Part shown: positions 27,279-38,111 of the stretch, one piece after another
Numbering within the stretch: position 1 is the first letter of the stretch
How the letters are laid out: every line of letters starts with the position of its first letter
Assembly (NCBI RefSeq): GCF_029457495.1
Contig: NZ_CP120361.1
Coordinates: forward strand, 3,054,001-3,118,000
From: Chelativorans sp. AA-79
GTDB taxonomy: Bacteria > Pseudomonadota > Alphaproteobacteria > Rhizobiales > Rhizobiaceae
DNA length: 64,000 nt
Direction: 5' to 3'
Notes under the pieces: generated by a model
What the model was told of the DNA's origin: nothing
What the model saw: the letters and a program-made list of their open reading frames with translations, nothing else
The model's database searches: none
Translations under genes and position numbers: made by a program

Positions 27279-28764
27279 TGCTCAATGTCCTGCGCACGGC
27301 ATCGCGCCATCCCCGCAATTTGCGCTCGCGTTCCGCATCGCCCATGCCTGGCGTGAACTGACGATCGAGCGCCCAGCTTCGGGCGAACTCCCGCATGCCC
27401 GGCCATACGCCGGCGCGCGAGCCGGCGAGCCAGGCGGCACCGAGCGCCGTGGTCTCCAGGACCGTCGGCCGGTCCACCGGCGCGTCGAGAATGTCGGCGA
27501 GGCACTGCATGGTCCAGTCGCTCGCCACCATCCCGCCATCCACACGCAGGACCTTCATCTCTCCACCGTCCGGCCAATCCTTGCGCATCGCATCGAGTAG
27601 GTCGCGCGTTTGGAAGGCCACCGATTCCAGCGTGGCGCGGGCAAACTCCGCAGGCCCGGTGTTGCGCGTCAGACCGAAGATCGCGCCCCGCGCCTCCGCA
27701 TCCCAATAGGGTGCGCCGAGGCCGACGAAGGCCGGCACCAGATAGAGATCCTGCGTCGGGTCGGATTGTTCGGCGAGCGGCCCTGAATCGCCGGCCTTGT
27801 CGATGATCCTCAATCCATCACGCAGCCATTGCACGGCTGCGCCTGCCACGAAGATGGAGCCCTCCACGGCGTAAGTCGTCTCGCCGTCAAACCGGTAGGC
27901 GATCGTCGACAGCAGCCGGTTCTTCGAGCGAACCAGTGACGGACCGGTATTGAGCACGGCGAAGCACCCCGTGCCATAGGTGGATTTGAGCATGCCCGGC
28001 TCGAAGCAGGCCTGGCCGATGGTGGCGGCCTGCTGATCGCCCGCAACGCCGAGAATGGGGATGGCCGCGCCGAAAAGGCCACTTTCCGTCGTGCCGAACT
28101 CGGCCGCCGTATCCTTGACCTCGGCAAGCAGCGCGCGGGGCACGTTGAGAATGTCAAGGAGTTCCTCGTCCCACGCGTTGGTCTCAATGTTATAAAGAAG
28201 CGTGCGCGAGGCATTCGTCGCGTCGGTCGCGTGGACCCGCCCGCCGGTCAATCGCCAGATGAGGAAGCTGTCGATCGTGCCGCCAAGCAACTGGCCTTGC
28301 TCCGCCCGCTGCCGCGCGCCCTGCACCTTGTCGAGCAGCCAGGAGAGCTTCGTGCCGGAAAAATAGGGATCAAGCACCAGCCCCGTTCTTTCCGCGAAAA
28401 GCGGCTCCAGGCCCTCGCCCTTCAGCTTCTCGCACAAGGGCGCGGTGCGCCGGTCCTGCCAGACGATGGCGTTGTGGATCGGCTTTCCCGTCTCGCGGTC
28501 CCAGACCACGACCGTCTCACGCTGGTTGGTGATGCCGATCCCGGCCACCTCCTTCGCCTCGATCCCGGCATTGTCCAGTGCCGCCTCGACGGTCGAGACC
28601 ACACTTCTCCAGATGTCCTCCGGGTCATGCTCCACCCAGCCCGAGGCGGGGTAGTGCTGCGGGAACTCCTCCTGCCCGATGCCGACCGCCTGCATCTTAC
28701 GGTCGAAGACGATGGCCCTGGTCGAGGTCGTCCCCTGGTCGATGGCCAAGACGAAGCCGTTCAT
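27265..28764 (-). CDS. glpK: Glycerol kinase
   Basis: A 499-residue FGGY-family kinase of standard length that turns glycerol into glycerol 3-phosphate with ATP. The N-terminal phosphate loop [14 protein letters not shown], the glycerol-contact W and R ([19 protein letters not shown]), and the ATP-binding [14 protein letters not shown] are all present. It is the last gene of the glycerol operon, 76 bases behind glpV. Its stop overlaps the convergent LuxR gene, with no terminator between them. Confidence 0.96.
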   Translation of the reverse strand: MNGFVLAIDQGTTSTRAIVFDRKMQAVGIGQEEFPQHYPASGWVEHDPEDIWRSVVSTVEAALDNAGIEAKEVAGIGITNQRETVVVWDRETGKPIHNAIVWQDRRTAPLCEKLKGEGLEPLFAERTGLVLDPYFSGTKLSWLLDKVQGARQRAEQGQLLGGTIDSFLIWRLTGGRVHATDATNASRTLLYNIETNAWDEELLDILNVPRALLAEVKDTAAEFGTTESGLFGAAIPILGVAGDQQAATIGQACFEPGMLKSTYGTGCFAVLNTGPSLVRSKNRLLSTIAYRFDGETTYAVEGSIFVAGAAVQWLRDGLRIIDKAGDSGPLAEQSDPTQDLYLVPAFVGLGAPYWDAEARGAIFGLTRNTGPAEFARATLESVAFQTRDLLDAMRKDWPDGGEMKVLRVDGGMVASDWTMQCLADILDAPVDRPTVLETTALGAAWLAGSRAGVWPGMREFARSWALDRQFTPGMGDAERERKLRGWRDAVRRTLSTMER

Positions 28765-28840
28765 ATCTCCTCCTGGGCAAAAAAGCCGGGAGAGGCAGCG
28801 GTGCCGCCTCCCCCTGTTTCATGCAGGGCACGTGGATCGA

Positions 28841-30568
<1,728 letters not shown>

Positions 30569-30641
30569 GGTTTCCTCCCTAAGCGTTCTTGCACCAGCTA
30601 CCGGAGCACCGCGGGCTTGCGGCACCCCCGATTTTCTCCCT

Positions 30642-30923
30642 CTAGACCCATCGGAACACACCAACCGCGTAGACGATGGAGAGAGCGAGAGCCCACCAAA
30701 GACCGGGGCCGACGAGCCCCAGCCATGCGAGATTTATGAAAGCAGCGCCGAGCAGCGAGACGAACAGCCGGTCGCCGCGTGTCGTCTCGAACTGCAGGAT
30801 GCCGACGCGCGGATTGCCACCCGGCGAGAAATATTCCCACACGCCCATGCTCAGAAGCAGAGTCGCGATCGCGATGAAGAAGAGCGCCGTCGGCCAGGTC
30901 CAGGCCATCCAGGAGAAGTCCAT
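30642..30923 (-). CDS. glpU: Small two-helix membrane protein GlpU (DUF2160)
   Basis: A 93-residue protein with two or three hydrophobic segments (about residues 9-28, 52-70 and 73-90) flanking a short polar loop YFSPGGNPRVGILQFETTRGDR. It is the DUF2160 family found only within this type of glycerol ABC operon, where it corresponds to glpU. Its role in transport is not defined. It lies two bases behind glpQ, so translation is coupled. The true frame starts at ATG 30923, inside a longer open frame that begins at 31712 in an unrelated reading of glpQ. Confidence 0.88.
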   Translation of the reverse strand: MDFSWMAWTWPTALFFIAIATLLLSMGVWEYFSPGGNPRVGILQFETTRGDRLFVSLLGAAFINLAWLGLVGPGLWWALALSIVYAVGVFRWV

Positions 30924-30925
30924 CC

Positions 30926-31804
30926 TCACACCCTCCCCAGGGCGAAGCCCTTGGCGATGTAGTTGCGCACGAACCAGATCACGAGCGCGCCGGGAATGAT
31001 CGTGAGCACGCCGGCCGCCGCCAGTACGCCCCAGTCGAGGCCGGAGGCGGAGACCGTCCGCGTCATCGTGGCGGCGATTGGCTTGGCATCCGTCGTCGTC
31101 AGCGTGCGGGCGAGCAGCAGTTCCACCCAGGAGAACATGAAGCAGAAGAAGGCCGCCACCCCGATGCCGCTCGCGATCAGCGGCATGAAAATCTTCACGA
31201 AGAAGCGCGGGAAGGAATAGCCGTCGATATAGGCCGTCTCGTCGATCTCCTTCGGCACGCCGGACATGAAGCCTTCGAGGATCCAGACCGCCAGCGGCAC
31301 GTTGAAGAGGCAGTGCGCCAGCGCGACGGCGATGTGCGTGTCGATCAGGCCGAAGGCCGAATAAAGCTGGAAGAAGGGCAGTGCGAAAACGGCCGGCGGC
31401 GCCATGCGGTTCGTCAAAAGCCAGAAGAACAGGTGCTTGTCGCCCAGGAACCGGTAGCGCGAGAAGGCATAGGCAGCCGGCAGAGCCGCCGTGACCGAGA
31501 TCACCGTGTTCATCACCACATAGATGATCGAATTGATATAACCCGAATACCAGGCGGGATCGGTGAAGATGACGCGATAGTTCCTGAGGGTCGGGTTCTC
31601 CGGCCAGAGCGAGAAAGTGCCGAGGATCTCCGTATTCGTCTTGAAGCTCATATTGATGAGCCAGTAGATCGGCAGCATCAGGAAAAGGATATAGATGGTC
31701 GGCACCAGCCACCAGAAGCGCGAGCGCGTGCCGCGCCGCATCATCTCCTGGCCGATCTGCGTCTGCGTTCCCGCGGCGGCAGCCGCCGCTTCCGTCCGCC
31801 GCAT
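30926..31804 (-). CDS. glpQ: Glycerol ABC transporter permease
   Basis: A 292-residue MalG-type permease with about six membrane helices after a short Ala-rich cytoplasmic N-terminus. The cytoplasmic EAA loop that contacts the ATPase is visible as KEIDETAYIDGYSFPRFFVKI near residue 188. It pairs with GlpP to form the channel. An internal ATG pair at residue 21-22 (MMRRGTRS) is a possible alternative start, because the first 20 residues are poorly conserved low-complexity sequence. Confidence 0.9.
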   Translation of the reverse strand: MRRTEAAAAAAGTQTQIGQEMMRRGTRSRFWWLVPTIYILFLMLPIYWLINMSFKTNTEILGTFSLWPENPTLRNYRVIFTDPAWYSGYINSIIYVVMNTVISVTAALPAAYAFSRYRFLGDKHLFFWLLTNRMAPPAVFALPFFQLYSAFGLIDTHIAVALAHCLFNVPLAVWILEGFMSGVPKEIDETAYIDGYSFPRFFVKIFMPLIASGIGVAAFFCFMFSWVELLLARTLTTTDAKPIAATMTRTVSASGLDWGVLAAAGVLTIIPGALVIWFVRNYIAKGFALGRV

Positions 31805-31850
31805 CGCGATCGATCCGCCGCCGCTGCGGCGCTGTCCTTGCCCGCCGCCA

Positions 31851-32717
31851 TTACCGTTTCTCCGTGCCGTAGCTGGTCATGACCGTGTAGAAGACCCACG
31901 ACATGAGCAGGATAATCAGGAAGTAGATGATCGACATGGCAGCCGCCTCGCCGAGGTTGAATTCGCCGATGGCGAGCTTCACGAGATCGATCGACAGGAA
32001 GGTGGTCGTGTTGCCCGGCCCGCCACCCGTCAGCACGAATGGCTCCGTGTAGATCATGAAGGAATCCATGAAACGAAGCAGGATGGCGATCAAAAGAACC
32101 CGGTGCATCTTGGGCAGCTGGATGTAGCGGAACACCGCCCAGCGCGACGCGCCGTCGATCTTGGCCGCCTGGTAATAGGCGTCCGGAATGGAGACGAGGC
32201 CTGCATAGCAGAGCAGTACGACGAGGCTCGTCCAATGCCAGACATCCATCAGGATGATCGTGGCCCAGGCGTCGACGGGATCGTTCACATAGTTGTAGTC
32301 GAAGCCGAGCGCGTAGAGGGTACGCCCCAGAAGGCCGATATCGATGCGTCCGAAAACCTGCCAGATCGTGCCCACGACGTTGAAAGGAATGAGGAGCGGC
32401 AGCGCCATCAGCACGAGGCAGACCGGCACGCCCCAGCCCTTTCGCGGCATGTTGAGCGCGATGAAGATGCCGAGCGGCACCTCGATCGCCAGGATGATCG
32501 CGGAGAAAGCAAGGTTGCGGCCCGCCGCCGCCCAGAAGCGGTCCGAATGCAGAACCTCTTCGAACCATTCGGTGCCGGCCCAGAAGAAGACATTGTTCCC
32601 GAACGTGTCCTGGACCGAATAGTTGACCACCGTCATGAGCGGAATGACGGCCGAGAAGGCCACCAGCGCCAGGACCGGCAGCACCAGGAACCAGGCCTTG
32701 TTGTTCACGGTCTTCAT
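31851..32717 (-). CDS. glpP: Glycerol ABC transporter permease
   Basis: A 288-residue MalF-type permease with six predicted membrane helices. The EAA loop reads YYQAAKIDGASRWAVFRYIQLP near residue 185, matching the coupling helix that sits on the ATPases. The start is fixed by a one-base TGATG overlap with glpT. It partners with GlpQ. Confidence 0.92.
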   Translation of the reverse strand: MKTVNNKAWFLVLPVLALVAFSAVIPLMTVVNYSVQDTFGNNVFFWAGTEWFEEVLHSDRFWAAAGRNLAFSAIILAIEVPLGIFIALNMPRKGWGVPVCLVLMALPLLIPFNVVGTIWQVFGRIDIGLLGRTLYALGFDYNYVNDPVDAWATIILMDVWHWTSLVVLLCYAGLVSIPDAYYQAAKIDGASRWAVFRYIQLPKMHRVLLIAILLRFMDSFMIYTEPFVLTGGGPGNTTTFLSIDLVKLAIGEFNLGEAAAMSIIYFLIILLMSWVFYTVMTSYGTEKR

Positions 32718-33793
32718 CAGCGCGGCCCTCCCAGTTCGACGCGCCAGGAACCGGCGTAGAGATTGAGATGCGCCGGATCGAAGACGACGTGCGGCTCTGC
32801 CGGGATCTCCTCGTCTTCATTGACGACAATGGCGATCGCCTCGCCTTCCAGGCTCGCGTGGATGATCTTCCTGCGCCCGATGTCCTCGATCTTGCCGATG
32901 ACGACCGGCATGCCCTCGCGCCCGAGGCGAACGAATTCGGGGCGGATTCCAAGCTCGAGCTGGCCGACCGGCGGTTTCCCGAGCCCGCCCGGGAGCGTGA
33001 TCGACTGGCTTCCGAGCCGGGCCGTCGCACCCTCGATCGTGGCCGGCAGCAGGTTCATGCCGGGCGAGCCGATGAAATAGCCCACGAATGTGTGACGCGG
33101 CCGCTCGAAGAGCTCTTCCGGCGTGCCGATCTGCACGATCTCGCCTTCATACATGACCACGACCGTATCGGCGAAGGTCAGCGCCTCCGTCTGGTCATGC
33201 GTGACATAGACCATGGTGTGGCCGAAGCGGCGGTGCATCTCCTTGAGCTGCGTGCGCAGCGCCCATTTGAGATGCGGGTCGATGACGGTGAGCGGCTCGT
33301 CGAACAGGATCGCATTCACATCCGCCCGCACGAGGCCCCGCCCCAGCGAGATCTTCTGCTTCTCGTCGCCGGTCAGGCCCTGCGCCCGCTGTCCCGCCCG
33401 GTCATCGAGCCCTAGCATCGCGATCACCTCGCGCACGCGGCGGGAGACGGCTTCTTCGGGCACGCGCCGGTTGCGCAGCGGAAAGGCCAGATTGTCGTAA
33501 ACGGTCATCGTGTCGTAGACGACCGGAAACTGGAACACCTGCGCGATGTTGCGCGCCTCCGTAGGCAGGCCGGTGACATCCACCCCGTCGAAAAGAATGG
33601 CGCCCTCGCTCGGCCTGATGAGGCCTGAGATGATGTTGAGCAACGTCGTCTTGCCGCAGCCCGAGGGGCCGAGCAGCGCATAGGCGCCACCGTCCTTAAA
33701 GACGTGGTCCACGCGCCGGAGCGCGTAATCGGTCTCGCTCTCCGGATTGGCGGCGTAGGCGTGACGAAGTTCCTTCAGCTCGATCCGTGCCAT
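32717..33793 (-). CDS. glpT: Glycerol ABC transporter ATPase with degenerate signature motif
   Basis: A 358-residue MalK-like ATPase: nucleotide-binding domain in residues 1-240 and a C-terminal OB-fold regulatory domain. Walker A is GPSGCGKTT (42-50), the Q-loop is at QVFQF, Walker B is ILFDEP with Glu166, and the switch histidine is His199 in YVTHDQ. The ABC signature, however, reads LTGDE (140-144) instead of LSGGQ, and the D-loop is changed (TVIDPH). It is the partner of GlpS, whose signature is intact. It overlaps glpP by one base and lies 10 bases behind glpS. Confidence 0.93.
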   Translation of the reverse strand: MARIELKELRHAYAANPESETDYALRRVDHVFKDGGAYALLGPSGCGKTTLLNIISGLIRPSEGAILFDGVDVTGLPTEARNIAQVFQFPVVYDTMTVYDNLAFPLRNRRVPEEAVSRRVREVIAMLGLDDRAGQRAQGLTGDEKQKISLGRGLVRADVNAILFDEPLTVIDPHLKWALRTQLKEMHRRFGHTMVYVTHDQTEALTFADTVVVMYEGEIVQIGTPEELFERPRHTFVGYFIGSPGMNLLPATIEGATARLGSQSITLPGGLGKPPVGQLELGIRPEFVRLGREGMPVVIGKIEDIGRRKIIHASLEGEAIAIVVNEDEEIPAEPHVVFDPAHLNLYAGSWRVELGGPR

Positions 33794-33803
33794 GCTCGCC
33801 TCC

Positions 33804-34880
33804 TCACGCCGCCATCTGCATCGCCGAAACGCTGTTGCCGGTCTCGTCGAAAACCAGCATATGGCGCGTATCGACGAAGAGCCGTAGCGTCTCGCTCACC
33901 TCGATGCGATGGATGCCTTCCTCCAGCATCACCCAGCGATTGCCCGCATAGTCCACATGGACGAAGCTCTCCGAACCCGTGATCTCCGTCACCATCACCC
34001 GGGCCTCGACCGGCACGCCGCCGCCCCTGTCCTCGAGCGAGAGGTGATGCGGGCGAAAGCCGACCGTGTAACCGGCATCCGGTATGCCCGCGAGCCGAGT
34101 GGGAACGGGGATGCCGGGCGTACCGTCCAGTACGAAACGCCCCCCCTGCTTCGTCAGCTCGATCGTGTTGAGCGGCGGATCGGAAAAGGTCTGCGCCGTG
34201 ACCAGGTCGGCGGGGTTGCGGAAAACCTCGATCGTCCGCCCGAACTGGGTGACGTGCCCCTCGCTCAACGTCGCGGTGTTGCCGCCGAGCAGCAATGCCT
34301 CGGCGGGCTCGGTCGTGGCATAGACGAAGATCGCACCGGACTCGGCGAAGATACGCGGCAGTTCGGCCCTCAATTCCTCTCGCAGCTTGTAGTCGAGATT
34401 GGCCAGCGGCTCGTCGAGCAGAACCAGCCTCGCCTCCTTCACGATCGCGCGCGCCAACGCCGTACGTTGCTGCTGGCCGCCCGACAGCTCCAAGGGAAGC
34501 CGGTCGAGATAAGGCACAAGGCGCAGGAGCTCCGCCGCCGCCCGCACCTTCCGGTCGATGACGGCCTTGTCGGCACCCGTCACCCGCAGCGGCGAGGCGA
34601 TGTTCTCGTAAACGGTCATGGACGGGTAGTTGATGAACTGCTGATAGACCATGGCGACGCTGCGCTTCTGCACGGGCACCCCGGCCTGATCCCTACCGTC
34701 CATGAAGACGCCGCCCGAGGTGGGCTGGTCGAGGCCGGCCATCAGGCGCATCAGCGTCGTCTTGCCGGCGAGCGTCGGCCCGAGCAGGACGTTCAGGGAA
34801 CCCGGCTCCAGCCTGAGCGACACATTGCTGATATGCGTCTTCCCGTAGACGACCTTGGAGACGTCACGCAGCTCCAGCAC
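33804..34880 (-). CDS. glpS: Glycerol ABC transporter ATPase lacking the switch histidine
   Basis: A 358-residue MalK-like ATPase. Walker A is GPTLAGKTT (34-42), the Q-loop is VYQQF, the signature LSGGQ (132-136) is canonical, Walker B is LLDEP with Glu157, and the D-loop ANLD is normal. At the switch (H-loop) position the usual YVTHD reads YATTE, so the histidine is replaced by Thr190. This defect is complementary to that of GlpT. The start overlaps the end of glpD by 17 bases. Confidence 0.93.
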   Translation of the reverse strand: MLELRDVSKVVYGKTHISNVSLRLEPGSLNVLLGPTLAGKTTLMRLMAGLDQPTSGGVFMDGRDQAGVPVQKRSVAMVYQQFINYPSMTVYENIASPLRVTGADKAVIDRKVRAAAELLRLVPYLDRLPLELSGGQQQRTALARAIVKEARLVLLDEPLANLDYKLREELRAELPRIFAESGAIFVYATTEPAEALLLGGNTATLSEGHVTQFGRTIEVFRNPADLVTAQTFSDPPLNTIELTKQGGRFVLDGTPGIPVPTRLAGIPDAGYTVGFRPHHLSLEDRGGGVPVEARVMVTEITGSESFVHVDYAGNRWVMLEEGIHRIEVSETLRLFVDTRHMLVFDETGNSVSAMQMAA

Positions 34881-36411
34881 GTCCAGTTCCTCCCGCTGTC
34901 TGCCTCTGCCCGTCCGCGATGTCGCGCATGAACACGTCCACTGCCTGAGCCTCCTCCCGGCTCAATTTCAGTCCCCGTTTGGTGCGCCGCCACAGCACGT
35001 CCTCGCCCGTGCAGGCCCACTCCCTCGTCGCGAGAAAACGCAGCTCCACCTCGTAGAGATCGGCGCCGAAGGAGCGGCCGAGATCATCGAGCCGCGCCGC
35101 TTCGCCGAGTATATCACGCGCGGTGGTGCCATAGAGCCGCACGAGCCGTCGCGCATGGCCGCCTTCCAGAAACGGATAATCACGGGAAAGAGCTGCCACC
35201 ATCTCCTCGAATTCGAGGGGGCCGAAGCCGCCGCCCGGTAACCGCGCATCCGATGTCCAGGGCTTTCCGCGCCTGCCGATCGCTCCCTCGATATCGTCAA
35301 GCGCCGCCTCCGCCAGCCGCCTGAAGGTCGTGATCTTGCCGCCGAAGACGTTCAGCAGAGGCGCGCCGAAGGACCGGTCCATCTTCAGCACATAGTCGCG
35401 CGTCGCCTCCTGGGCCTTGCTCGCTCCGTCATCGAACAGCGGCCGCACGCCGGAATAGGCCCAGACGATCTCCTCCGGCCGCACGGGGTCGGAAAAGTAT
35501 TCGCTCGCCGCGTCGCAGAGATAGGCGATCTCGTCCGTGCCGATCTCCACCTTGGCCGGGTCCCCCGTGAAATCCTGATCGGTGGTGCCGATCAGCGTGA
35601 ACTCGTCTTCATAGGGAATGGAGAAGATGATCCGGCCGTCTCCGTTCTGGAAGAAATAGGCCCGCGGATCGTCATATTTCTTTCGCACCACGATGTGGCT
35701 GCCCTTGACGAGGCGCACGTGATGGGCCGAATTTCGCCCGAGCGCGCCGGCGATCACCTCGTCCGCCCACGGGCCGGCGGCGTTCACCAGCATCCGCGCG
35801 CGAATCTCCTCGTGAAGACCGGTCTCCAGATCGCGGATGGTGACGACCCAGGCGCCCCCTACCGTCCGTGCACCGACCACTTTCGTCCGCGTGCGGATCT
35901 CCGCGCCCTTTTCCGCCGCGTCGCGCGCATTGAGCACGACGAGGCGCGCATCGTTCACCCAGCAGTCCGAATATTCAAACGCGCGGCGGTAGGATGCCTT
36001 CAGCGGCTTTCCGGCTGGATCGCTACGCATGTCGAGCGTGCGGGTCGGCGGCAAGAGTTTCCGGCCGCCGATATGGTCGTAAAGGAAGAGCCCGAGGCGG
36101 ATGAGCCAAGCCGGACGCAACCCCTTGTGGAGCGGCAGGACGAAGCGCATCGGCCAGATAACGTGCGGCGCGCTCCGCCAAAGGAGCTCGCGCTCCATGA
36201 GCGCCTCGCGCACGAGCCTGAACTCGTAATACTCCAAATAGCGCAGGCCACCGTGGACAAGCTTCGTGGAAGCGGAAGATGTCCCGCTTCCCAGATCATT
36301 CATCTCGGCGAGGAAGACCGAATGGCCGCGGCCGGCCGCATCCCGCGCGATGCCGCATCCGTTGATGCCGCCGCCGACAACGAACAGGTCATGGATTGGA
36401 CCGTTGCCCAA
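34864..36411 (-). CDS. glpD: Aerobic glycerol-3-phosphate dehydrogenase
   Basis: A 515-residue FAD enzyme that oxidises glycerol 3-phosphate to dihydroxyacetone phosphate and feeds electrons to quinone at the membrane. The FAD-binding dinucleotide fold is DLFVVGGGINGCGIARDAAGRG near residue 9, followed by GTSSASTKLVHGGLRYLE near 43. YSGVRPLFDDGA and LLNVFGGKITTFRRLAE are typical C-terminal blocks. It is the first gene of the operon glpD-S-T-P-Q-U-V-K and is preceded by four 11-bp-spaced repeats that look like GlpR operators. Confidence 0.96.
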   Translation of the reverse strand: MGNGPIHDLFVVGGGINGCGIARDAAGRGHSVFLAEMNDLGSGTSSASTKLVHGGLRYLEYYEFRLVREALMERELLWRSAPHVIWPMRFVLPLHKGLRPAWLIRLGLFLYDHIGGRKLLPPTRTLDMRSDPAGKPLKASYRRAFEYSDCWVNDARLVVLNARDAAEKGAEIRTRTKVVGARTVGGAWVVTIRDLETGLHEEIRARMLVNAAGPWADEVIAGALGRNSAHHVRLVKGSHIVVRKKYDDPRAYFFQNGDGRIIFSIPYEDEFTLIGTTDQDFTGDPAKVEIGTDEIAYLCDAASEYFSDPVRPEEIVWAYSGVRPLFDDGASKAQEATRDYVLKMDRSFGAPLLNVFGGKITTFRRLAEAALDDIEGAIGRRGKPWTSDARLPGGGFGPLEFEEMVAALSRDYPFLEGGHARRLVRLYGTTARDILGEAARLDDLGRSFGADLYEVELRFLATREWACTGEDVLWRRTKRGLKLSREEAQAVDVFMRDIADGQRQTAGGTGRAGAA

Positions 36412-36446
36412 CCGCTCCTCCCTTGCAGGGCCCGATAGCCGCCCTC

Positions 36447-36487
36447 AAAGCGAAGCTAAAACGAAGATAAAGCGAATGTCAAACGAA
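36447..36487 (-). promoter_or_regulatory. Candidate GlpR operator: four direct repeats at 11-bp spacing before glpD
   Basis: On the plus strand AAARCGAA-type octamers end with CGAA at 36451, 36462, 36473 and 36484, an exact 11-bp step (about one helical turn). In the direction of glpD they read TTCGYTTT. They lie 36-76 bases upstream of the glpD ATG, between glpR and the operon. DeoR-family GlpR repressors are known to bind repeated TTCG-containing half-sites. Confidence 0.72.
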
Positions 36488-36506
36488 TATAGAAGGCGCG
36501 ATCCGG

Positions 36507-37271
36507 TCAGACACAGGCCTCGATGAGCCGAACGTTGGAATCGCGGCAAACCGCGCGGAAGTTTCCGCTCGGGCAACGGTCGGTGATGAAGGTGTCCACC
36601 CCGGAGACATGGCCGATGCGCACAGGCGCGCTTCGCTCGAATTTCGAGGAATCCGAAACCAGGATGACATGGCGCGAATTCGCCATGATCGCCTGCGCCA
36701 CCTTCACCTCGCGCAGGTCGAAGTCGAACAGCGAGCCATCCTCGTCGATGGCGGAGACTCCTATGACGGCGTAGTCCACCTTGAACTGGCGGATGAAGTC
36801 CACTGCCGCCTCACCCACGATGCCGCCGTCCGAGCCGCGCACCACGCCGCCGGCGATGATCACCTCGAAGGCGGGATAGACACGCATCCTGTTGGCGACA
36901 TTGATGTTGTTGGTGATGACCATCAGGTCCTTGTGATCGAGCAGCGCGTCGCTCACCGCCTCGGTCGTGGTGCCGATATTGATGAAGAGCGAAGCCTTGT
37001 TCGGGATGAGTTCCGCCGCCGCACGGCCGATGCCGCGCTTCTCCTCCGCGAGGAGATCGCGGCGCGCCTCATATTCCATGTTCTCGATCCCCGAGGGCAG
37101 CAGCGCGCCGCCGTGAATGCGCGTGAGCAGCCGCTGATCGCACAAGTCGTTGAGATCCTTCCGGATCGTCTGCGGCGTCACGTTGAAGCGCGCCACAAGG
37201 TCCTCGACCAGGACGCGGCCGTGCTCCTTGGCAAGTTGCAGGATTTCCTCGTGGCGCGGTGCCAGAAACAT
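36507..37271 (-). CDS. glpR: DeoR-family transcriptional repressor of glycerol genes
   Basis: A 254-residue DeoR/GlpR repressor. Residues 1-57 hold the helix-turn-helix (HEEILQLAKEHGRVLVEDLV, TPQTIRKDLNDLCDQRLLTRIHGGA). The C-terminal DeoRC domain carries the phosphate-binding pattern FINIGTTTEAV and the ISAIDEDGSLFDFDLREVKVA block; such proteins are released from DNA by glycerol 3-phosphate. It sits directly upstream of glpD on the same strand. Copies of the same octamer found before glpD also occur before glpR, suggesting autoregulation. Confidence 0.92.
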   Translation of the reverse strand: MFLAPRHEEILQLAKEHGRVLVEDLVARFNVTPQTIRKDLNDLCDQRLLTRIHGGALLPSGIENMEYEARRDLLAEEKRGIGRAAAELIPNKASLFINIGTTTEAVSDALLDHKDLMVITNNINVANRMRVYPAFEVIIAGGVVRGSDGGIVGEAAVDFIRQFKVDYAVIGVSAIDEDGSLFDFDLREVKVAQAIMANSRHVILVSDSSKFERSAPVRIGHVSGVDTFITDRCPSGNFRAVCRDSNVRLIEACV

Positions 37272-37285
37272 CGGCTCCCCTCAGT

Positions 37286-37316
37286 TTCGCTTTTCTTCCA
37301 TATAGCAGAAAACGAA
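37286..37316 (-). promoter_or_regulatory. Candidate GlpR autoregulatory site before glpR
   Basis: TTCGCTTT at 37286-37293 and AAAACGAA at 37309-37316 form an inverted pair of the octamer that is directly repeated before glpD. The pair lies 15-45 bases upstream of the glpR ATG. Confidence 0.5.
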
Positions 37317-37348
37317 AGCAGTGAAAGTATGGTCGAGCGCAGACCGAG

Positions 37349-38077
37349 TTAGGGCTGAAAGTCAGGCAAGCTCTTGAATGCCGCCTTGAGAGCACTCGAC
37401 CAGCCATCGGAAATCGTGCGGAAATAGGGATCGTCCTGCTCGATGCGCTTTTGATAGCCCACCTTGAAACTGTCGCGCGTATAGTAGAGCAGGTCGAGCG
37501 GCAGGCCGACGGAGAGGTTGGATTTGAGCGTCGAATCGAAGGAGACGAGCAGCAGCTTTACCGTCTCCTCGAAAGTTAGCGTCGTCTCATGTGCGCGGAT
37601 GAGGATCGGCTTGCCGTATTTCGTCTCGCCGATCTGGAAAAAGGGCGTGTCCGGGCCGGCCTCGATGAAGTTGCCTTCGGGATAGATGAGGAAGAGCCGC
37701 GGCTCACCACCGCGGATCTGGCCGCCCAGGATGAAGCTCGCCCCGAAGGCGTCCGCGTTCTGGCCCTCGAAAGCCGACTGGCGGATCACCTCCTTCAACG
37801 TGTCCCCGACCAGGCGTGCCGTCTGGAACATCGACGGCGTGCCGAGGACCGAGGGTATCCGCTCCTCGGCCGCCTTTGTGCGCTCGTCGAGCAGGCTCAC
37901 CACCGCCTGGGTCGTTGCGAGGTTTCCCCCCGAGAGCAGCACGATGACGCGCTCGTCCTTCTTGGACCAGCAATGCATCTTCCGGAAGGTGGATACGTTG
38001 TCGACGCCGGCATTCGTCCTGGTGTCCGACATGAACACCAGCCCGCCTTCGATCTTGAGCCCGACGCAATAGGTCAT
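37349..38077 (-). CDS. Anbu (ancestral beta-subunit) proteasome-type peptidase
   Basis: A 242-residue N-terminal-nucleophile hydrolase of the proteasome fold. After removal of the initiator Met the mature protein would begin TYCVGLK, with Thr1 as nucleophile; Asp17 (SDTRTNAG) and Lys32 (TFRKM) are at the positions conserved in the Anbu family. Crystal structures of homologues show open-ring assemblies, but no physiological substrate is known. It is the last gene of a four-gene run with a transglutaminase-like protein, an alpha-E protein and a circularly permuted ATP-grasp protein, the hallmark Anbu neighbourhood. Confidence 0.92.
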   Translation of the reverse strand: MTYCVGLKIEGGLVFMSDTRTNAGVDNVSTFRKMHCWSKKDERVIVLLSGGNLATTQAVVSLLDERTKAAEERIPSVLGTPSMFQTARLVGDTLKEVIRQSAFEGQNADAFGASFILGGQIRGGEPRLFLIYPEGNFIEAGPDTPFFQIGETKYGKPILIRAHETTLTFEETVKLLLVSFDSTLKSNLSVGLPLDLLYYTRDSFKVGYQKRIEQDDPYFRTISDGWSSALKAAFKSLPDFQP

Positions 38078-38111
38078 GCGGTCCCTGCGCGCGAATCGTG
38101 ATTCAAGGAGA

